Positions 33,801 to 41,942 are shown, counted from the stretch's first letter. The stretch: DNA of 64,000 nucleotides from Panicum virgatum (GCF_016808335.1 NC_053150.1:46651607-46715606); one strand, 5' to 3'. Translations and numbers: made by a program. The notes: generated from the sequence alone by a model not told the origin.

Positions 33801-36800
33801 AGGGGGAGATTGAAGTGCATCTAGGCCGATAGATGTATTGGTAAGTTTCGGTGATTAATGACAACCATATGCGACTAACGTGTGCTTTGAAGGAAAAATT
33901 ATTGTTTAATTTAGTCTCATATGAAATGTGAAAAGAGACCCCTCAATTCGGAACAATCATGCGTGCCAAGGACTCAATTTCAAAGATTAAGGACCTTTCT
34001 AGCCTCAAGTGTCACAAGGAGATGAAGGACACTTGATTTAGATAGGGTTTATAGTTTTTAGTTCTTGACCGTACTATTAAGAGGGGTTCATGAGTTAGTA
34101 GCTTGATCAAAATTGAGTTGGCCTTAGAAATCTTGCACACTCGCTCAAAAAACAGCTCAAGATAGTCAATATAAGTTAACACAACACTTGGAAGAAGAAA
34201 CAATCGAAGTTACATTGAAATCCAAGTCAATTCAGCTGAAAACCAGGAAAAACAGCAGCACCGGTTGAACCGGTGCCCTAGCGTCGGAGCATCCGATGCT
34301 TGGCGGAAGGACCGATGCCCTGTCGGTCTATCTTCTCTGGATGAAGGCTGAAATCAAGTATAGCACCGGTTGAACCGATGGTCAGAAAAGTAAGCACCGG
34401 TGCAATGAAAGTTCTTTGTTCCAGAGAGCATGTTTTGTTGGACTTCAACTTCTCTTCAGCACCAGTTGAACCGACGCTTCGGAATCAAAGCACCGGTGCA
34501 TTGAGCGTCCTATGTTCCAGAGAGCTTGTTTGAATTAATCAGTGAACCTCTTCAGCACCGGTTGAACCGATGCCCCTACGGAGCATGCACCGGTGCATTG
34601 AAGCAAGCCTGGACACTGTGTCAGAACTCCAACGGCTACAATTGGGACACAGAGAGACCGGTTGAACCAACGCCTCAAAACAGACACCCATCGGTTCTTC
34701 CGGTGCTCACGGTTTTTCTGCAGTGGACTTCCAACGGCTATGTAACTCCTTCCACTCTATATAAGGGCACCCCATGGCTCATTTCAGTTGTCTTTGACAC
34801 CCTGAATACTTGAGGCCACCCTTGAGAAGAAGAGAAAGTGCATTGAGCAAACAAGAGAAGATCTAGCATTTTGTTTGTGCTTCAACCTTGAAGAATCCAT
34901 CCTTTGCAAGTGTAGCAAGTGTGCTTGAGCTATGGCCAACTGAGTGTAGGTCAAGTGAAGGCTTAGGAGCTTGTTACTCTTGGTGTTTGACGGCACCTAG
35001 CCGGTCTTGGTGATCGGAAGGTTCTTGGTGAGCTCTTGGTGTTTGTGGGAGCCCCAAGACAAGAAGATTGTACACGGTGTGAAGCTCGCCGTTCCGGAGA
35101 TGGAGAAAGAGCATTCTTAGTGATCACTTGCTCCTTGGTGAAGCAAGGGAGCTATACCCTTGTGTGGGTGCTCCAACGTGGATTAGGGGGAGCGTCAACT
35201 CCTCGATACCACGGGAAAAAATCCGGTTGTCTCGTGTCTCTTACTTTTATTTCAAGCAATTAAATCCTTTTGTTGTTACTCTTGTCTTTGATTGCTTGTA
35301 GTTTGACTAGGACAACTTGCATGGTAGTGTGATCGTTTGCTTAGGTTTTGTTCTTGCGAGTGTGATATCCTTTAAGCAATATGATCATGATAGTGTGGTT
35401 ACCTACCTAAGGACCTTGTGCTAGTATGCTCTAGTGACTAGGTTTCAAATTTATAGATTGGGCAATACTAGTTTAGGTTAAGGACTAGTTAGAAATTTGA
35501 AAAAGTCCCAATTCAACCCCCCTTCTTGGGCCACGATCCTTACATCGGACTATTGCGATAGTTCGAGTGTGTAAATCCAACTTTTTTCCACTTTTTAATC
35601 AGTTAATTAATCACGATGGTATGCCACTCTAATTCATTTCTCCTCTCAATTTTTTTTACACAGAATGTCATTCTAGTTTATTTTATTAATTTTTTAGTGT
35701 ATGATGTATCTAATGATCCAAAATATATCTAACTTGCATCCGTAGGTAGAGTGTAAACGCTATGGCCACTTTAAAACTTTGCATCTTTCTCAACAGTTTT
35801 TTTACAAGTGGTCAAAAGTAGTACCTTTAGTGGAGCGATCAGCGGTTTTGTTAGTATGATCTGTTGTTTAACATATCTTGATGAAATTTTGAAATCGAAT
35901 GATAAATGGTAAGAAAAAAATATTGCACTATGTAGACATGTCATTTTAGATACTGCTGGAACTTTTCCTTAATTAAAAAAAAACTCAGTTTTGATGTATG
36001 TGTAGGAATCTCATAGAATGTGTACCTTTGTTTCAGGTCACAACCTAGCATGGATTTAGAAATTTTTAAAGGAAAAACTAAATTGTTAGCGCAGAGATTA
36101 ATAAGGATTCATTCATCTCCACAGGATTAATATTTGCTATGGGGCTTGGCATTGGCATATTCCTGCTGCTGTTAGTCCTTGCTACCATCTTTGCCACAAA
36201 AAGCCTCAAGGATAGAAAAGCCAAGAAAATGAGGGAATATTTCTTCAAGCAAAATCGAGGGTTGTTGCTCCAACAGCTGGTAGATAAAGACATCGCTGAA
36301 CGAATGATTTTTAGCTTAGAAGAGCTTGAGAATGCTACAAACAAGTTTGATAAAGCTCGCATATTAGGAGGCGGGGGGCATGGTACCGTATATAAAGGCA
36401 TACTCTCGGACCAACATGTTGTTGCTATTAAAATGTCCAAACTTGTGATCCAAAGGGAAATTGAGGGCTTCATCAACGAGGTTGCTATCCTTTCTCAAAT
36501 TAATCACAGAAACGTGGTGAAACTATTTGGATGTTGCCTTGAAACAGAAGTTCCACTACTAGTCTACGAATTTATTCCGAATGGAACACTTTATGCTCAT
36601 CTTCATGTTGATGGCCCTGCATCTCTTCCATGGAAAGACCGCTTGAGAATTGCATTTGAAGTCGCCAGCTCTTTGGCATATCTTCACTCCTCGGCTTCGA
36701 TATCAATAGTTCACCGGGACATCAAAACTAGCAACATACTTCTTGATGACTGCTTAACCGCGAAGATATCGGATTTTGGTGCATCTAGAGGCATCACTAT

Positions 36801-37215
36801 TGCTGAATCTGGAGTGATAACAGCCGTACAAGGAACCTATGGATACATTGATCCAGAGTATTTCTACACACGACGACTAACCGAGAAAAATGATGTTTAT
36901 AGCTATGGTGTTATGCTTGTGGAGCTACTGACTCGGAAGAAACCAACCATTGACATGTCACTAGATGGTGTTAGTCTTGTAGCACACTTTGTCCAGCTCC
37001 TGTCTGAGGATAGGCTAAGTGAGATACTAGACGCGCAAGTTACCGAAGAAGGGGAAGAGGAGGCAAAGCAAGTGGCTGCAATAGCAGCACTGTGTGTGCA
37101 AATGAAGGGCAACGATAGGCCAACAATGCGGCATGTGGAGATGAGACTTCAAGGGATTCAGTCTTCAAACAATTTTAGAGCAATCCTAGAGTACAAGGGC
37201 TGCAAATCGGACTAA
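18838..37215 (+). CDS. Wall-associated receptor kinase (WAK), two exons, 16.3-kb intron
   Basis: Exon 1 is 18838-19780. The ATG at 18838 gives the signal peptide MRTLAIPVTLLQLAATAIA, a GUB_WAK cell-wall-binding domain (GCQSKCGELDIPYPFG) and one EGF-like module (ECVDSAGGALGYGCKC). Exon 2 is 36125-37215: the transmembrane segment LIFAMGLGIGIFLLLLVL, then a full kinase with LGGGGHGTVYKG, VAIKMSK, HRDIKTSN, DFG and GTYGYIDPEY. The donor GTGAGT at 19781 and acceptor CCACAG at 36124 join in phase 1 to an uninterrupted 677-residue protein. WAKs bind pectin/oligogalacturonides outside the cell and signal through the cytosolic kinase. The second, calcium-binding EGF exon usual in the family is not seen. 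Whether the giant intron is spliced efficiently is unknown. Confidence 0.85.
20640..21977 (-). mobile_element. Probable solo-LTR-like insertion inside the MULE-like element
   Basis: On the minus strand it begins TGACACCGAATTTTATCAG, a form I associate with grass LTRs. The segment contains an internal near-repeat CAGCGATGCGCYCGGTAGTT (about 21079 and 21424) and many GCCGATG words. I could not fix the left end or a TSD, so the boundaries are approximate. Confidence 0.35.
22310..24044 (+). repeat. 5' LTR of the SIRE-type element
   Basis: TGAAGTGCATC...GATCCTTACA. It contains several copies of CACCGGTTGAACC / GCACCGGTGCA and a TATA box at 23256. Confidence 0.95.
23256..23263 (+). promoter_or_regulatory. 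TATA box in the SIRE 5' LTR
   Basis: CACTCTATATAAGGGCACC sits about 790 bases before the LTR end. The same box is in the 3' LTR near 34757 and could drive transcription towards the WAK kinase exon. Confidence 0.7.
24047..24058 (+). other. Primer-binding site (initiator Met-tRNA)
   Basis: TGGTATCAGAGC, two bases after the LTR end, is the standard plant copia PBS. Confidence 0.95.
24093..25373 (+). CDS. SIRE gag, N-terminal part (426 aa)
   Basis: Starts MAGGSGGPPKLDGRNY, the usual copia gag opening (LDGxNYxxWK). The UBN2-type capsid region spans about residues 30-200. It is followed by a Lys/Ser/Asp-rich linker and a zinc knuckle CYNCGKYGHLSYDC (CX2CX4HX4C). An acidic Ser-rich tail ends at TAA 25371-25373. 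The same frame continues directly as a gag-like segment (25374-26288), so the TAA is either a disabling mutation or a programmed stop. Gag packages the element RNA into virus-like particles in the cytoplasm. Confidence 0.93.
   Translation: MAGGSGGPPKLDGRNYAYWKARMAGYLEAINPIAWAVTEKPIVGPWNEDQVKYGARAKNALFDALSEEIFARVHSKKTSHEIWEALEAIYVGSKKLREEKYQVLKEKLNEFKMLPNELVEQMFARLNVLIEDINALEISPLSNSDIIRKILHCLHKPKYNIVTSLLYEKDLETLEVSDVVGKIRSHEMFLLGEVDPPQDKRDLALKAKSDHKSKKKNKCKVPSPSSSEDEANEDSSDKDGDVELALLMRKTSKMMSRLNKKGYNYDPKKNKFRTRKSKDNVKKVCYNCGKYGHLSYDCPEPSKLNKKQEDGDNQYKTSKKNYEKKDHKKKGSFTRKEKVKAFLGEWITDGESSNDDSSDEESKKKIVGIAMHDDEDDGDEAPLPPPPMCFMARGNSKVSDNDDSSSDESEHCLSPIEVQNILDEYQ
25374..26288 (+). CDS. SIRE gag, C-terminal coiled-coil and second zinc knuckle
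   Basis: It is in the same frame as gag, straight after the TAA, with no ATG of its own at the junction. It contains a long heptad-rich region (LEIEYAKLKASNNELIVRHN and on) and a second knuckle CQHCQVTGHHTREC. It ends at TGA 26286. In intact grass SIRE elements this forms one polyprotein with gag and pol. It is probably expressed only by readthrough, if at all. Confidence 0.75.
   Translation: MIKKYKSKCKVLEIEYAKLKASNNELIVRHNEIVGTHDSSIVPSNQLKEEHDKLLIKHDELNVKYEEVVVLNKSLTSCNKKLKLDYANLNMKYQELDLAFDALDEELKETQKKVIKVNIATSCDDLVELPHPITCHHASPSCSKTNHNREKQLEEELESMSKCMFNVTRGEYLHKEILFHNARHYGTNGLGSFPNPPENCPKSPELMACFNKEVGSYCQHCQVTGHHTRECPIPTRPPPTLPPNYKSQFNENHFLLSKLKSGKVKAKFIGTHIKGKLPRQLWVPKALVTHVKGPKLAWVPKPQK
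26304..29624 (+). CDS. SIRE pol: protease, integrase, reverse transcriptase, RNase H
   Basis: It is in the gag frame but separated by TGA (26286) and TAG (26301); the frame begins with GTG, not ATG. The domains in order are: aspartic protease (WVLDSGCTQHMTG); integrase zinc finger (HHRIAH...CSAC); core with D in HMDLFGP, D in VRSDNGTEF and E in RVVERKN; reverse transcriptase with GFAQVEGLDF and YVDDIIFG; RNase H with YSDSDFAG, STAEAEYIA and DIFTKPL. All catalytic residues are present over about 1100 residues without a break. The integrase motif PQQNRVVERK has Arg where copia elements nearly always have Gly. Confidence 0.93.
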   Translation: MNYKAGGKHWVLDSGCTQHMTGYVKMFTSLDEDVGDYEHVTFGDNSKGKVVGLGKVAITKDLSISNVLLVESVSFNLLSIAQLCDLGLICTFSDSEVVVTSKEDKSLIFKGFRHGNIYLVDFSSNDASLATCLFSKNSIGWLWHHRIAHIGMSQLKKAFKRGMVVGVKDVTFDKNKLCSACQAGKQFASSHPMKAYLSTSRSMELLHMDLFGPTTYKSLGGNLYCLVIVDDYSRYTWTFFLEDKSKTMGIFKIFIKQAQNEFESSVVKVRSDNGTEFRNTQVEELCNDLGIKHEFSSTYTPQQNRVVERKNKTLITLARAMLDDYGISQRFWAEAINTACHASNRVYLHRFLGKTPYELLIGRKPNISYFRVFGCKCYIFKKRKHLGKFESRCDVGFLIGYSSNSKAYRVFNSATSKIEETCDVEFDESNGSQGEVFSCDDVGDEPLRKVMKNIAIGQVKPKEEVEDLQVSSTQVEATSKDDSKDEDKSTPPHHRDESSDEEDDASPPFHDAQDEQVVEEQLPFDDTHITSEQAQAQDQDDESLEESTSQAQERHTRTSRNHPIDLVMGNPSSGVRTRRRQYASFCEHYSFVSCLEPTNIDEALEDPDLVIAMQEELNNFTRNEVWVLEERPQDKNIIGTNWVFRNKQDEHGVVIRNKARLVAKGFAQVEGLDFGETFAPVARLEAIRILLAYASHHNMKLFQMDVKSAFLNGLINELVFVEQPPGFEDPRYPNHVYRFHKALYGLKQAPRAWYECLRDFLINKGFKIGRVDTTLFTKIINEELFVCQIYVDDIIFGSTNPTLCKEFREIMAREFEMSMIGELNFFLGFQIKQLKEGTFIHQEKYTKDILKKFKMDDCKPIKTPMPTNGHLDLDEGGKSVDQTLYPSMIGSLLYLTASRPDIMFSVCMCAHFQANPKESHISAIKRILRYLKHTSSIGLWYPKGASFTLLGYSDSDFAGCRVNRKSTSGGCHLLGRSLVSWSSKKQNSVALSTAEAEYIAAGACCAQILYMKQSLLDYGVVLDRILLLCDNESAVKIANNPVQHSRTKHIDIRHHFLRDHVARNDILLCGVRSEDQLADIFTKPLDESTFCRLRSELNVLDASNVI
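29625..31246. other. SIRE spacer between pol and the third ORF
   Basis: 1.6 kb. The first part (to about 30200) is AT-rich; 30240-30640 holds ACCGGT-type palindromic motifs; 30650-30930 is GC-rich. The open frames in the GC-rich part look like composition effects. It may serve as leader or intron for expression of the third ORF. Confidence 0.6.
30239..30640. repeat. Cluster of ACCGGT palindromic motifs in the SIRE spacer
   Basis: Variants of CATCGGTTCAACCGGTGCT, CACCGGTTAAACCGAC, CCGGTGCTTCCGATG and TTCCGGTGCTTA recur about every 30-60 bases, on both strands. The same motif family is found in both LTRs (about 22750-23200 and 34255-34710). Confidence 0.8.
31247..33589 (+). CDS. Third SIRE ORF in env position (780 aa), plant transposon-protein-like
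   Basis: The first ATG in the long frame is 31247 (MAGDKKGKGKM); the frame is open upstream to 31175 without ATG. A basic N-terminus (KKKKKRTRED) is followed by a globular part, residues about 120-400 (RRFYTLLQESFYHTY, WVRVFYATLFI, RARLATFLGV). This resembles the plant 'putative plant transposon protein' family that I recall as Pfam Transposase_32. A Gln-rich coiled region follows (QQQEAMRLQLQQQ, about 570-590), then a Pro/Thr/Ala-rich, acidic tail. No signal peptide or transmembrane helix is apparent, so an envelope role is not supported. It may act as a second capsid-like or nucleic-acid-binding protein; this is inference. Confidence 0.8.
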   Translation: MAGDKKGKGKMVVQKKKKRTREDREQEQAEAVADAADRQGSLRIRDPQAQGEAQQQLRRSGRTHTAQATPESRSRPQTRGGGTQRGAGHAQQQHTDSHTQTGGQDSGEELTEVELFDLRGIPGPRVKRLRYVTPEQWFPEQRDVGVDRRFYTLLQESFYHTYCQLDIKISEHKMLHWVAMRVAAGGTPVLPLFERYVGLPALLSERSRYIREWVRVFYATLFIEEDRQFIDFMFQERHYRLTRARLATFLGVQIAEEPHFIHYQAYGSTVPPRRPHESHVPSDEEISVLFQQPFLPGTPRTPDRLTPMAHSIHLALRKSLLFQIGYNEGITALQQWLLLYIMTGRNFNLVDFFICELEDVILDGMTVHRRHLFAHWICWILAQLSQNEHMDELEHSRTHFSFFSPATPRDGRRGSRGQRRAQRVLDERFLAEGRVADDPIAAEDASLAAAEAQLPHYLITDSEDDEDFIPTVTVPRGANDDEAGSSGAARAPAPPVSTTQVTQPDALAAILTRLSDQQDRFAAAQLSMQAEQARQQEAQTLVLEGIRQQQEAMRLQLQQQSQIQQQMFTFFSGCFGQLYRHTGLPEPQLPTPQQLQFDPTAPAPPVGSFVQTPLSSFPLSPFLQTGLFVSPVPTTAPAPAPQPSVWTAEQRAEFHRQQQILHQLQHPSAQSLTFESPSQPEVLHPSVVRPTQPDLTPVTSAPPTDSTIVAAPASTATPATSATPTTPVEQKSSSVDDDWTDDDADDSAAQFSTGPSRKTRLLQLRIRSPFFLVLCCQRGR
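33797..33810 (+). other. Polypurine tract of the SIRE element
   Basis: AAAAAGGGGGAGAT lies directly before the 3' LTR start TGAAGTGC, the standard site for plus-strand DNA priming. Confidence 0.9.
33811..35544 (+). repeat. 3' LTR of the SIRE-type element
   Basis: 1734 bp, nearly identical to 22310-24044. Differences seen by eye include CACTCA/CACTCG, GAAAGCC/GAAAACC, GGTGGAC/GTTGGAC, CACCGG/CACCAG, CAATGC/CGATGC, GTTGCC/GTTGTC, AGTAAT/AGTGAT, CATAAT/CATGAT and one G in a G-run. Confidence 0.95.
35590..36124. other. Last part of the WAK intron
   Basis: AT-rich unique sequence, ending in a pyrimidine-rich stretch and the acceptor CTCCACAG. I looked for the missing calcium-binding EGF exon here and did not find it. 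Confidence 0.6.
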
Positions 37216-38095
37216 GCAACACAACATTTGAAGGAAGCAACAATGTTCTGCATGACAACGGCGGCAGCAGACGGTGTAGTATGGAGAGAGAAATTTTGAT
37301 GTCAACGACCTTGCCTCGGTGATCTTGTCTTGTACATATATAAAATCAAGTGTCTAACACTTTTTTTTACTTTCACCCCCTACATAACGAAGTTATAAAA
37401 TCTTCAGATTGTAAATTGTGGCAGACTCGCGGTTTACTCAAATTACTTTAGGAGTTTACTCTTGTCAGTTCAGACTTGAGATGATAGTCAGAACTCTGAA
37501 CAGGATTCAAGAAGCAGAGTCGATTACTAATATCTAGTAGCTGCAAGAGGCAGCAGATTATATTATGAGAATTTGATGTTTCGGGCTTTGGCGTTCTTGC
37601 TTCTGTTTGAGTGCCAATGGCAATTTTGCCTCTTCCTTTTGCTTTGTGCGATTTTGCATTGTTTTTTGAAAATAAAGCTACAGTTTACCCCTATTCTATT
37701 AGAGCAACTCCAATAGTTCCCCATCTCTCTTCCCCATCTTTGATATTTTTTTTAAAAAAGAGAAAAAATAGTTTCTAAAATATCCTAGTTCCTCCCTTGT
37801 TATGCAAAAGCAGGGATAAAAATCACACGGTTGAAAAAATAAGGGTAAAATCACCAATCGCCTTCAAACCAAGGCAAGAACATCAAATTCCCTTGATGTT
37901 TTAATTATTAAAGCTGCGGTCACAAAACTATACTCCTTAGCACAACTGTGGGTGAAAATTAAACTTTACATGCTGAGAGTGTATAGCCAAGAGTTACTGC
38001 GTGCGGCCGGTTTGCCCAGACAGCAGAGGCAGAGCTGCACGTTTGTTTTTGTTCTTTCCGGCCTGCCGGCCTTCTCTGGCTGTCGCGCGCGAAGT
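37216..38095. other. WAK 3' flank and convergent AGT pseudogene 3' flank
   Basis: WAK 3' UTR with TATATAAAATC near 37338. A segment near 37700-37890 starts AGAGCAACTCCAATAG, like a common grass MITE end, but no complete element was resolved. The rest is unremarkable. Confidence 0.5.
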
Positions 38096-39286
38096 TCAGA
38101 TCCTGGATGGGGATAAGAGGCGTCGAATTCGACAGGTACGCCGCCGCGGCTGCCACACCGCTGCCGAGCTTCACCGGGTAGCCCACGTCCTTGAGCACCA
38201 TCTCCACCCCGCTCAGGCACCCCAACAGTTGCAGCTGCAAACCAACAGAAGAATCGTTGCTGCAGATCGCAATGGCGTGGATGATGGGCATCGTGTATGG
38301 AACTATGGATCTGGGGGCTGCAGCAGCGATACCTCGTTGAGGTTGCCGAGATGGCCAATCCTGAAGACCTTCCCGGCGACCTTGTTGAGGCCGAGGCCGA
38401 GGCTGAGGTTGTACCGCTTCCAGGCGTGCTTGCCAATCTCGCCGCTGTCGATGTAGGAGGGCACGACGGCGGCGGTGACCGTGTTGCTGAACCACTCCTC
38501 CTTCTGGGTGCAGTTCTTGAGCCCCCACGCCTCCACGGCCAGCCGGGTGGCGGTGCCGAGGTGGTTGTGCCTGTTGATGACGTTGTCTTGCTGGACCCCA
38601 GCGCCTTGGGGCTGGCGCACACGATGCCCAGCCCCGTCGGCGTCGACAGCGCCTTCTGCGACCCCGTCAGCGCCACGTCCACGCCCCACTCGTCCATGCG
38701 GAAGTCCAGCGCGCAGATGGACGACACGCCGTCCACCAGCACCAGCGCCGGGTGCCGGTACGCGTCTGCAGCATGCCAGCATCGTCAGCATGTGACTGAT
38801 TGATTGGTGATCGAGTCCGTCCGCGATCATCAGCAATGAGCTAGCTAGCTAGCTAGCACTGACCGAGGAGCTTGCGTACGGTGGCGAGGTTGTTGGTGAC
38901 GCCGGTGGCGGTCTCGTTGTGGACGATGGCGATGGCCTTGATGGTGTGCGCCGTGTCCTGACGGAGCTTGGCCTCGAGTACGTCGAGGTCGGCGCCCCGG
39001 CCCCACTCGCTCTCCACCACGTCCACGTTGAAGCCCAGGCGCTGCTGCTGGTCGATCCACAGCAGGCTGAACTGCCCGATGAGGAAGGACACGATGCGGT
39101 CGCCGGGCGACAGCGTGTTCGTCAGCGTGCTCTCCCACGCGCCCGTCCCTGAGAAGCGTGGGGCACCAACGTTCAGTGTTCGCCGGCCATGATCGATGGA
39201 CACATGTAATCATATATACAGACGAAGAAGAAGAAGATTACCGACCAGAAATGCATCCCCAGTTGTACAAGCGACCGCGGAGCTTA

Positions 39287-39496
39287 GGGTCTGTTTGGGA
39301 CCGCGGTAGCGAGGATTAAACGCGGTAAGCGGAAATAATCCCGCCAAACGCTTCGCGTTAGACGTGCGTCTGGCCAACGCCTGCAGCAAAAAAAGCAAAA
39401 CTTTGTACTGCGCGAGGAAAAAGCGGAGAAGCGGCGTCCGAGCTGCGTTCGCGGATGAGGGACGCGCGGCTGGAGCTCGCGGTGCCAAACAGGGCC
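39287..39496. mobile_element. Tourist-like MITE, 210 bp
   Basis: Left end GGGTCTGTTTGGGACCGCGG; right end reverse-complemented GGCCCTGTTTGGCACCGCG; TSD TTA at 39284-39286 and 39497-39499. These are typical PIF/Harbinger features. Confidence 0.85.
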
Positions 39497-39499
39497 TTA

Positions 39500-41942
39500 T
39501 ACGAGGCGTGTGATTGGTTGCTTTTTCCTCGGGAACTGGTGCAAGGACTCAGCTGCATGCGGTTCTATTGTTTCTATATTTTGGTGGGTCCAGCCCGGGT
39601 CAACGAAAACTTGCCTCGACGCGGGATTTTTGCCTGGCGCGGAGAGCCCCTCTCTGTGTTTACTTCGAACGGCTCCAGCCTTCCAGGCAATTTTGCCTGG
39701 CACAGAGTCCTTCCCTCTCTTCATTTTAGAAAGGGTTCCAGGCATCTTGAAGAAGCGGCAATGGTGGGAAACTCGCGGCGCCGTTCCATTCTTGTTTGAA
39801 GCAACCAGTGGGGGCGGAATGGCAGATCCATGGCGGCTCAGGGCGCGCGGCCGTTTGGGCTCCCATAGTCGCGAGGTCCACCGACGACGTCCCGATGGAG
39901 ACGGCAATGCAGTCGCCATTCGTGTTCCTGCGGCACCGGCGCCAGCAAATTTTGTGTTCCTATGGCACCTGCGCTGCTGAAGTTGAATCCACCTTTGCCC
40001 AGGTGTCCAAGCGCCGCTGCGATGCACATCCATATACCTGGCAGTTGGCGTGGAGGGGGTGATGGAGCGTGTGCTGGATCCACCTGCTCCAACAGGCTTC
40101 CTGCATCCATCTTTGTCCTTGGGCGCGCGTACCTGCTGCCTGCTGGAGCATGGAGCTTCCTTCCACCAGTGCAGGTCAGGTCCCCCAAGGCCCCAAACCA
40201 TGCCTCATTTGATTATGGAGGTTTTGTCTTCCCCGACCAAGCTAGCCATTAACAGAGAAGTAGTAATTTCACTCAAAATGTCTGCAACATTGTGTCATTT
40301 GTGTGCCATCCATCGAATCCCGCAGCACTTAGCAATACCCCAGGTAGTCAAAGTGATAACTTTCAATAATTCACAATTTTGTTTTTTTCAAATAAATTAT
40401 CTTCTCAATAATGTTCGTTCTATTTATCTTCTCAGTGTTGAGGGTTGCGGGCCGCCTGTCTCCCATGGCAGTAGATCTGGTTGCTGTCCCCGCGGCGCAT
40501 TCTCCTTCGAAGTGCCGTCTGCACAGGCCCATGGACACGGCGGAGGAGGCAGGCTCCTGGCTCCTGCGTCATTTGGAGTTTTCGTCGCGCATGCAACCAT
40601 CTTGCAGGTCATGATGTGCCTACATTTCCCGGCTTTTGTCCTTGCGTTACTCTGTTCACTGGTGTGGAGGAACAAACTGAATGGATTGTTCATTTCTGAT
40701 GCATCCACAAACCCCCTTTAGGTACTGGATTTGCTTAGACTTCGTTATGTTTACATTTTTCATGTCTGCAGAACTTGTGTTATAGCAGTTTTTGTTACTG
40801 CATAGTAGTGGTCACTTTGATTTACATTAAAATTTCCCATGTTGCAGTTGCCCCTTTCGGCGGTAATTTCCAATCACTACTCCGTGCTATTTCTGTCACG
40901 TGGCCTTGCGAATGCTTGTTGGGAGCTCTATCTCAGGCAAGCAGCGGGGAAAGTAATGGACATCACTCTTCTCATTTAGCAGGTCCACATTTCTTGCCCA
41001 GTCACATTAGTCATGGTGGTAGACACATTTGGGATGAGGCAAAAGCATGCTATTTCATTGTATTCCAATAAGACTTATCAATTATTCAGGGAAGAAGTTC
41101 ACAAAGCCTCTGACTACAATGTCATACAAGTAAAGGCAGGAACTGAAGAAATCAAAGTCCGGATGGTATTATCTATAACAATTCCCTATTTGTGAAGCAA
41201 ACTTTCATTTCAAACTTTCTGTATGCTAGCATGGTGCCTGTGACTGGATCTCAATTTGCACCACAGCACATACTAGAGCAATCACCTTTCATGCAGAACA
41301 TTTTACACAAGGGTACCTTTTTTGATAAAGTATGATACATTTTTTAGTTCATGTATCAGAATTCTAGACATGTTTGTCCACCAGCACTGTCCAACTCTTG
41401 CCCAGAAACATTTAGCTATACGCAGATTTGATTGTTATACATTTCTTTTATAAACAACTTGATCTGAATGCGTTGGCACTAGTCCCCATGATTTACTCAT
41501 ATAACTATCCTAAGTACAGGTGCACAGACTTGACTCCATTTTTACTTTTTGGATACTCTCAATATGGTTTTAAATATGGGCCAAGAGAACACTTTCAAAA
41601 GCATATATAGCATTCAATTCGAACCACAACCATCTTGCAACTATGTACTATCAAATGTCTATCATTTATCATCGAGCTAATAGGATGTACTGTCTGAAAC
41701 CCCAGTCTGCATATCATTCAGGTTAAGCAGATAACTTTATGCACTTGAATTCAAAATTGAATCAGTTTCTAACTATAGGATCCCAAGAGTACAACTAGAC
41801 TGCTGTTTTTAGAGTGATAAAACTATTCATCATTCATGCGCAATGTTTTGATCAGTTCCTTTGATTTTGGATATTGATTAGTGGCTTCTGCTTGGTTTCC
41901 TTCAAAGTAAACTAAGACTAGGTGACTAAAGTTGAGTGAAAT
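39500..41942. other. Interior of the long-TIR element, left part
   Basis: Mixed composition with TGCCTGGCRC repeats near 39620-39700. Several open frames of 60-230 codons overlap on both strands with no recognised domain. I make no gene call. Confidence 0.4.

Larger units (their letters stand above)
22310..35544 (+). mobile_element. Young SIRE/Maximus-type Ty1-copia retrotransposon with an extra 3' ORF (13.2 kb)
   Basis: The order is LTR, PBS, gag, pol (protease-integrase-RT-RNase H, the copia order), a 1.6-kb spacer, a third sense ORF, PPT, LTR. The LTRs are 1735 and 1734 bp with about ten differences by eye. The flanks are TCCGA (22305-22309) and TCGGA (35545-35549), a 5-bp TSD with one mismatch. 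It lies in the sense orientation of the WAK gene, inside its intron. gag-pol carries three in-frame stops (25371, 26286, 26301) and so may not be autonomous. Confidence 0.93.
19861..35589. mobile_element. Long-TIR (MULE-like) element in the WAK intron, split by the SIRE insertion
   Basis: Inverted repeats of about 260 bp link 19861-20125 with 35589-35545 plus 22309-22040 (reverse-complemented). Shared blocks include GATTTTCAACC, CAACTACRAAACTGG, GTCATCCAACTGT and CTAAAAAYGTAACCTAYCTAT. Candidate 9-bp TSDs are ATTTTTTAA (19851-19859) and ACTTTTTAA (35590-35598), with one mismatch. Without SIRE the element is about 2.5 kb. The SIRE LTRs interrupt its right TIR. No transposase is seen. Long TIRs with a 9-bp TSD suggest Mutator-like. 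Confidence 0.7.
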
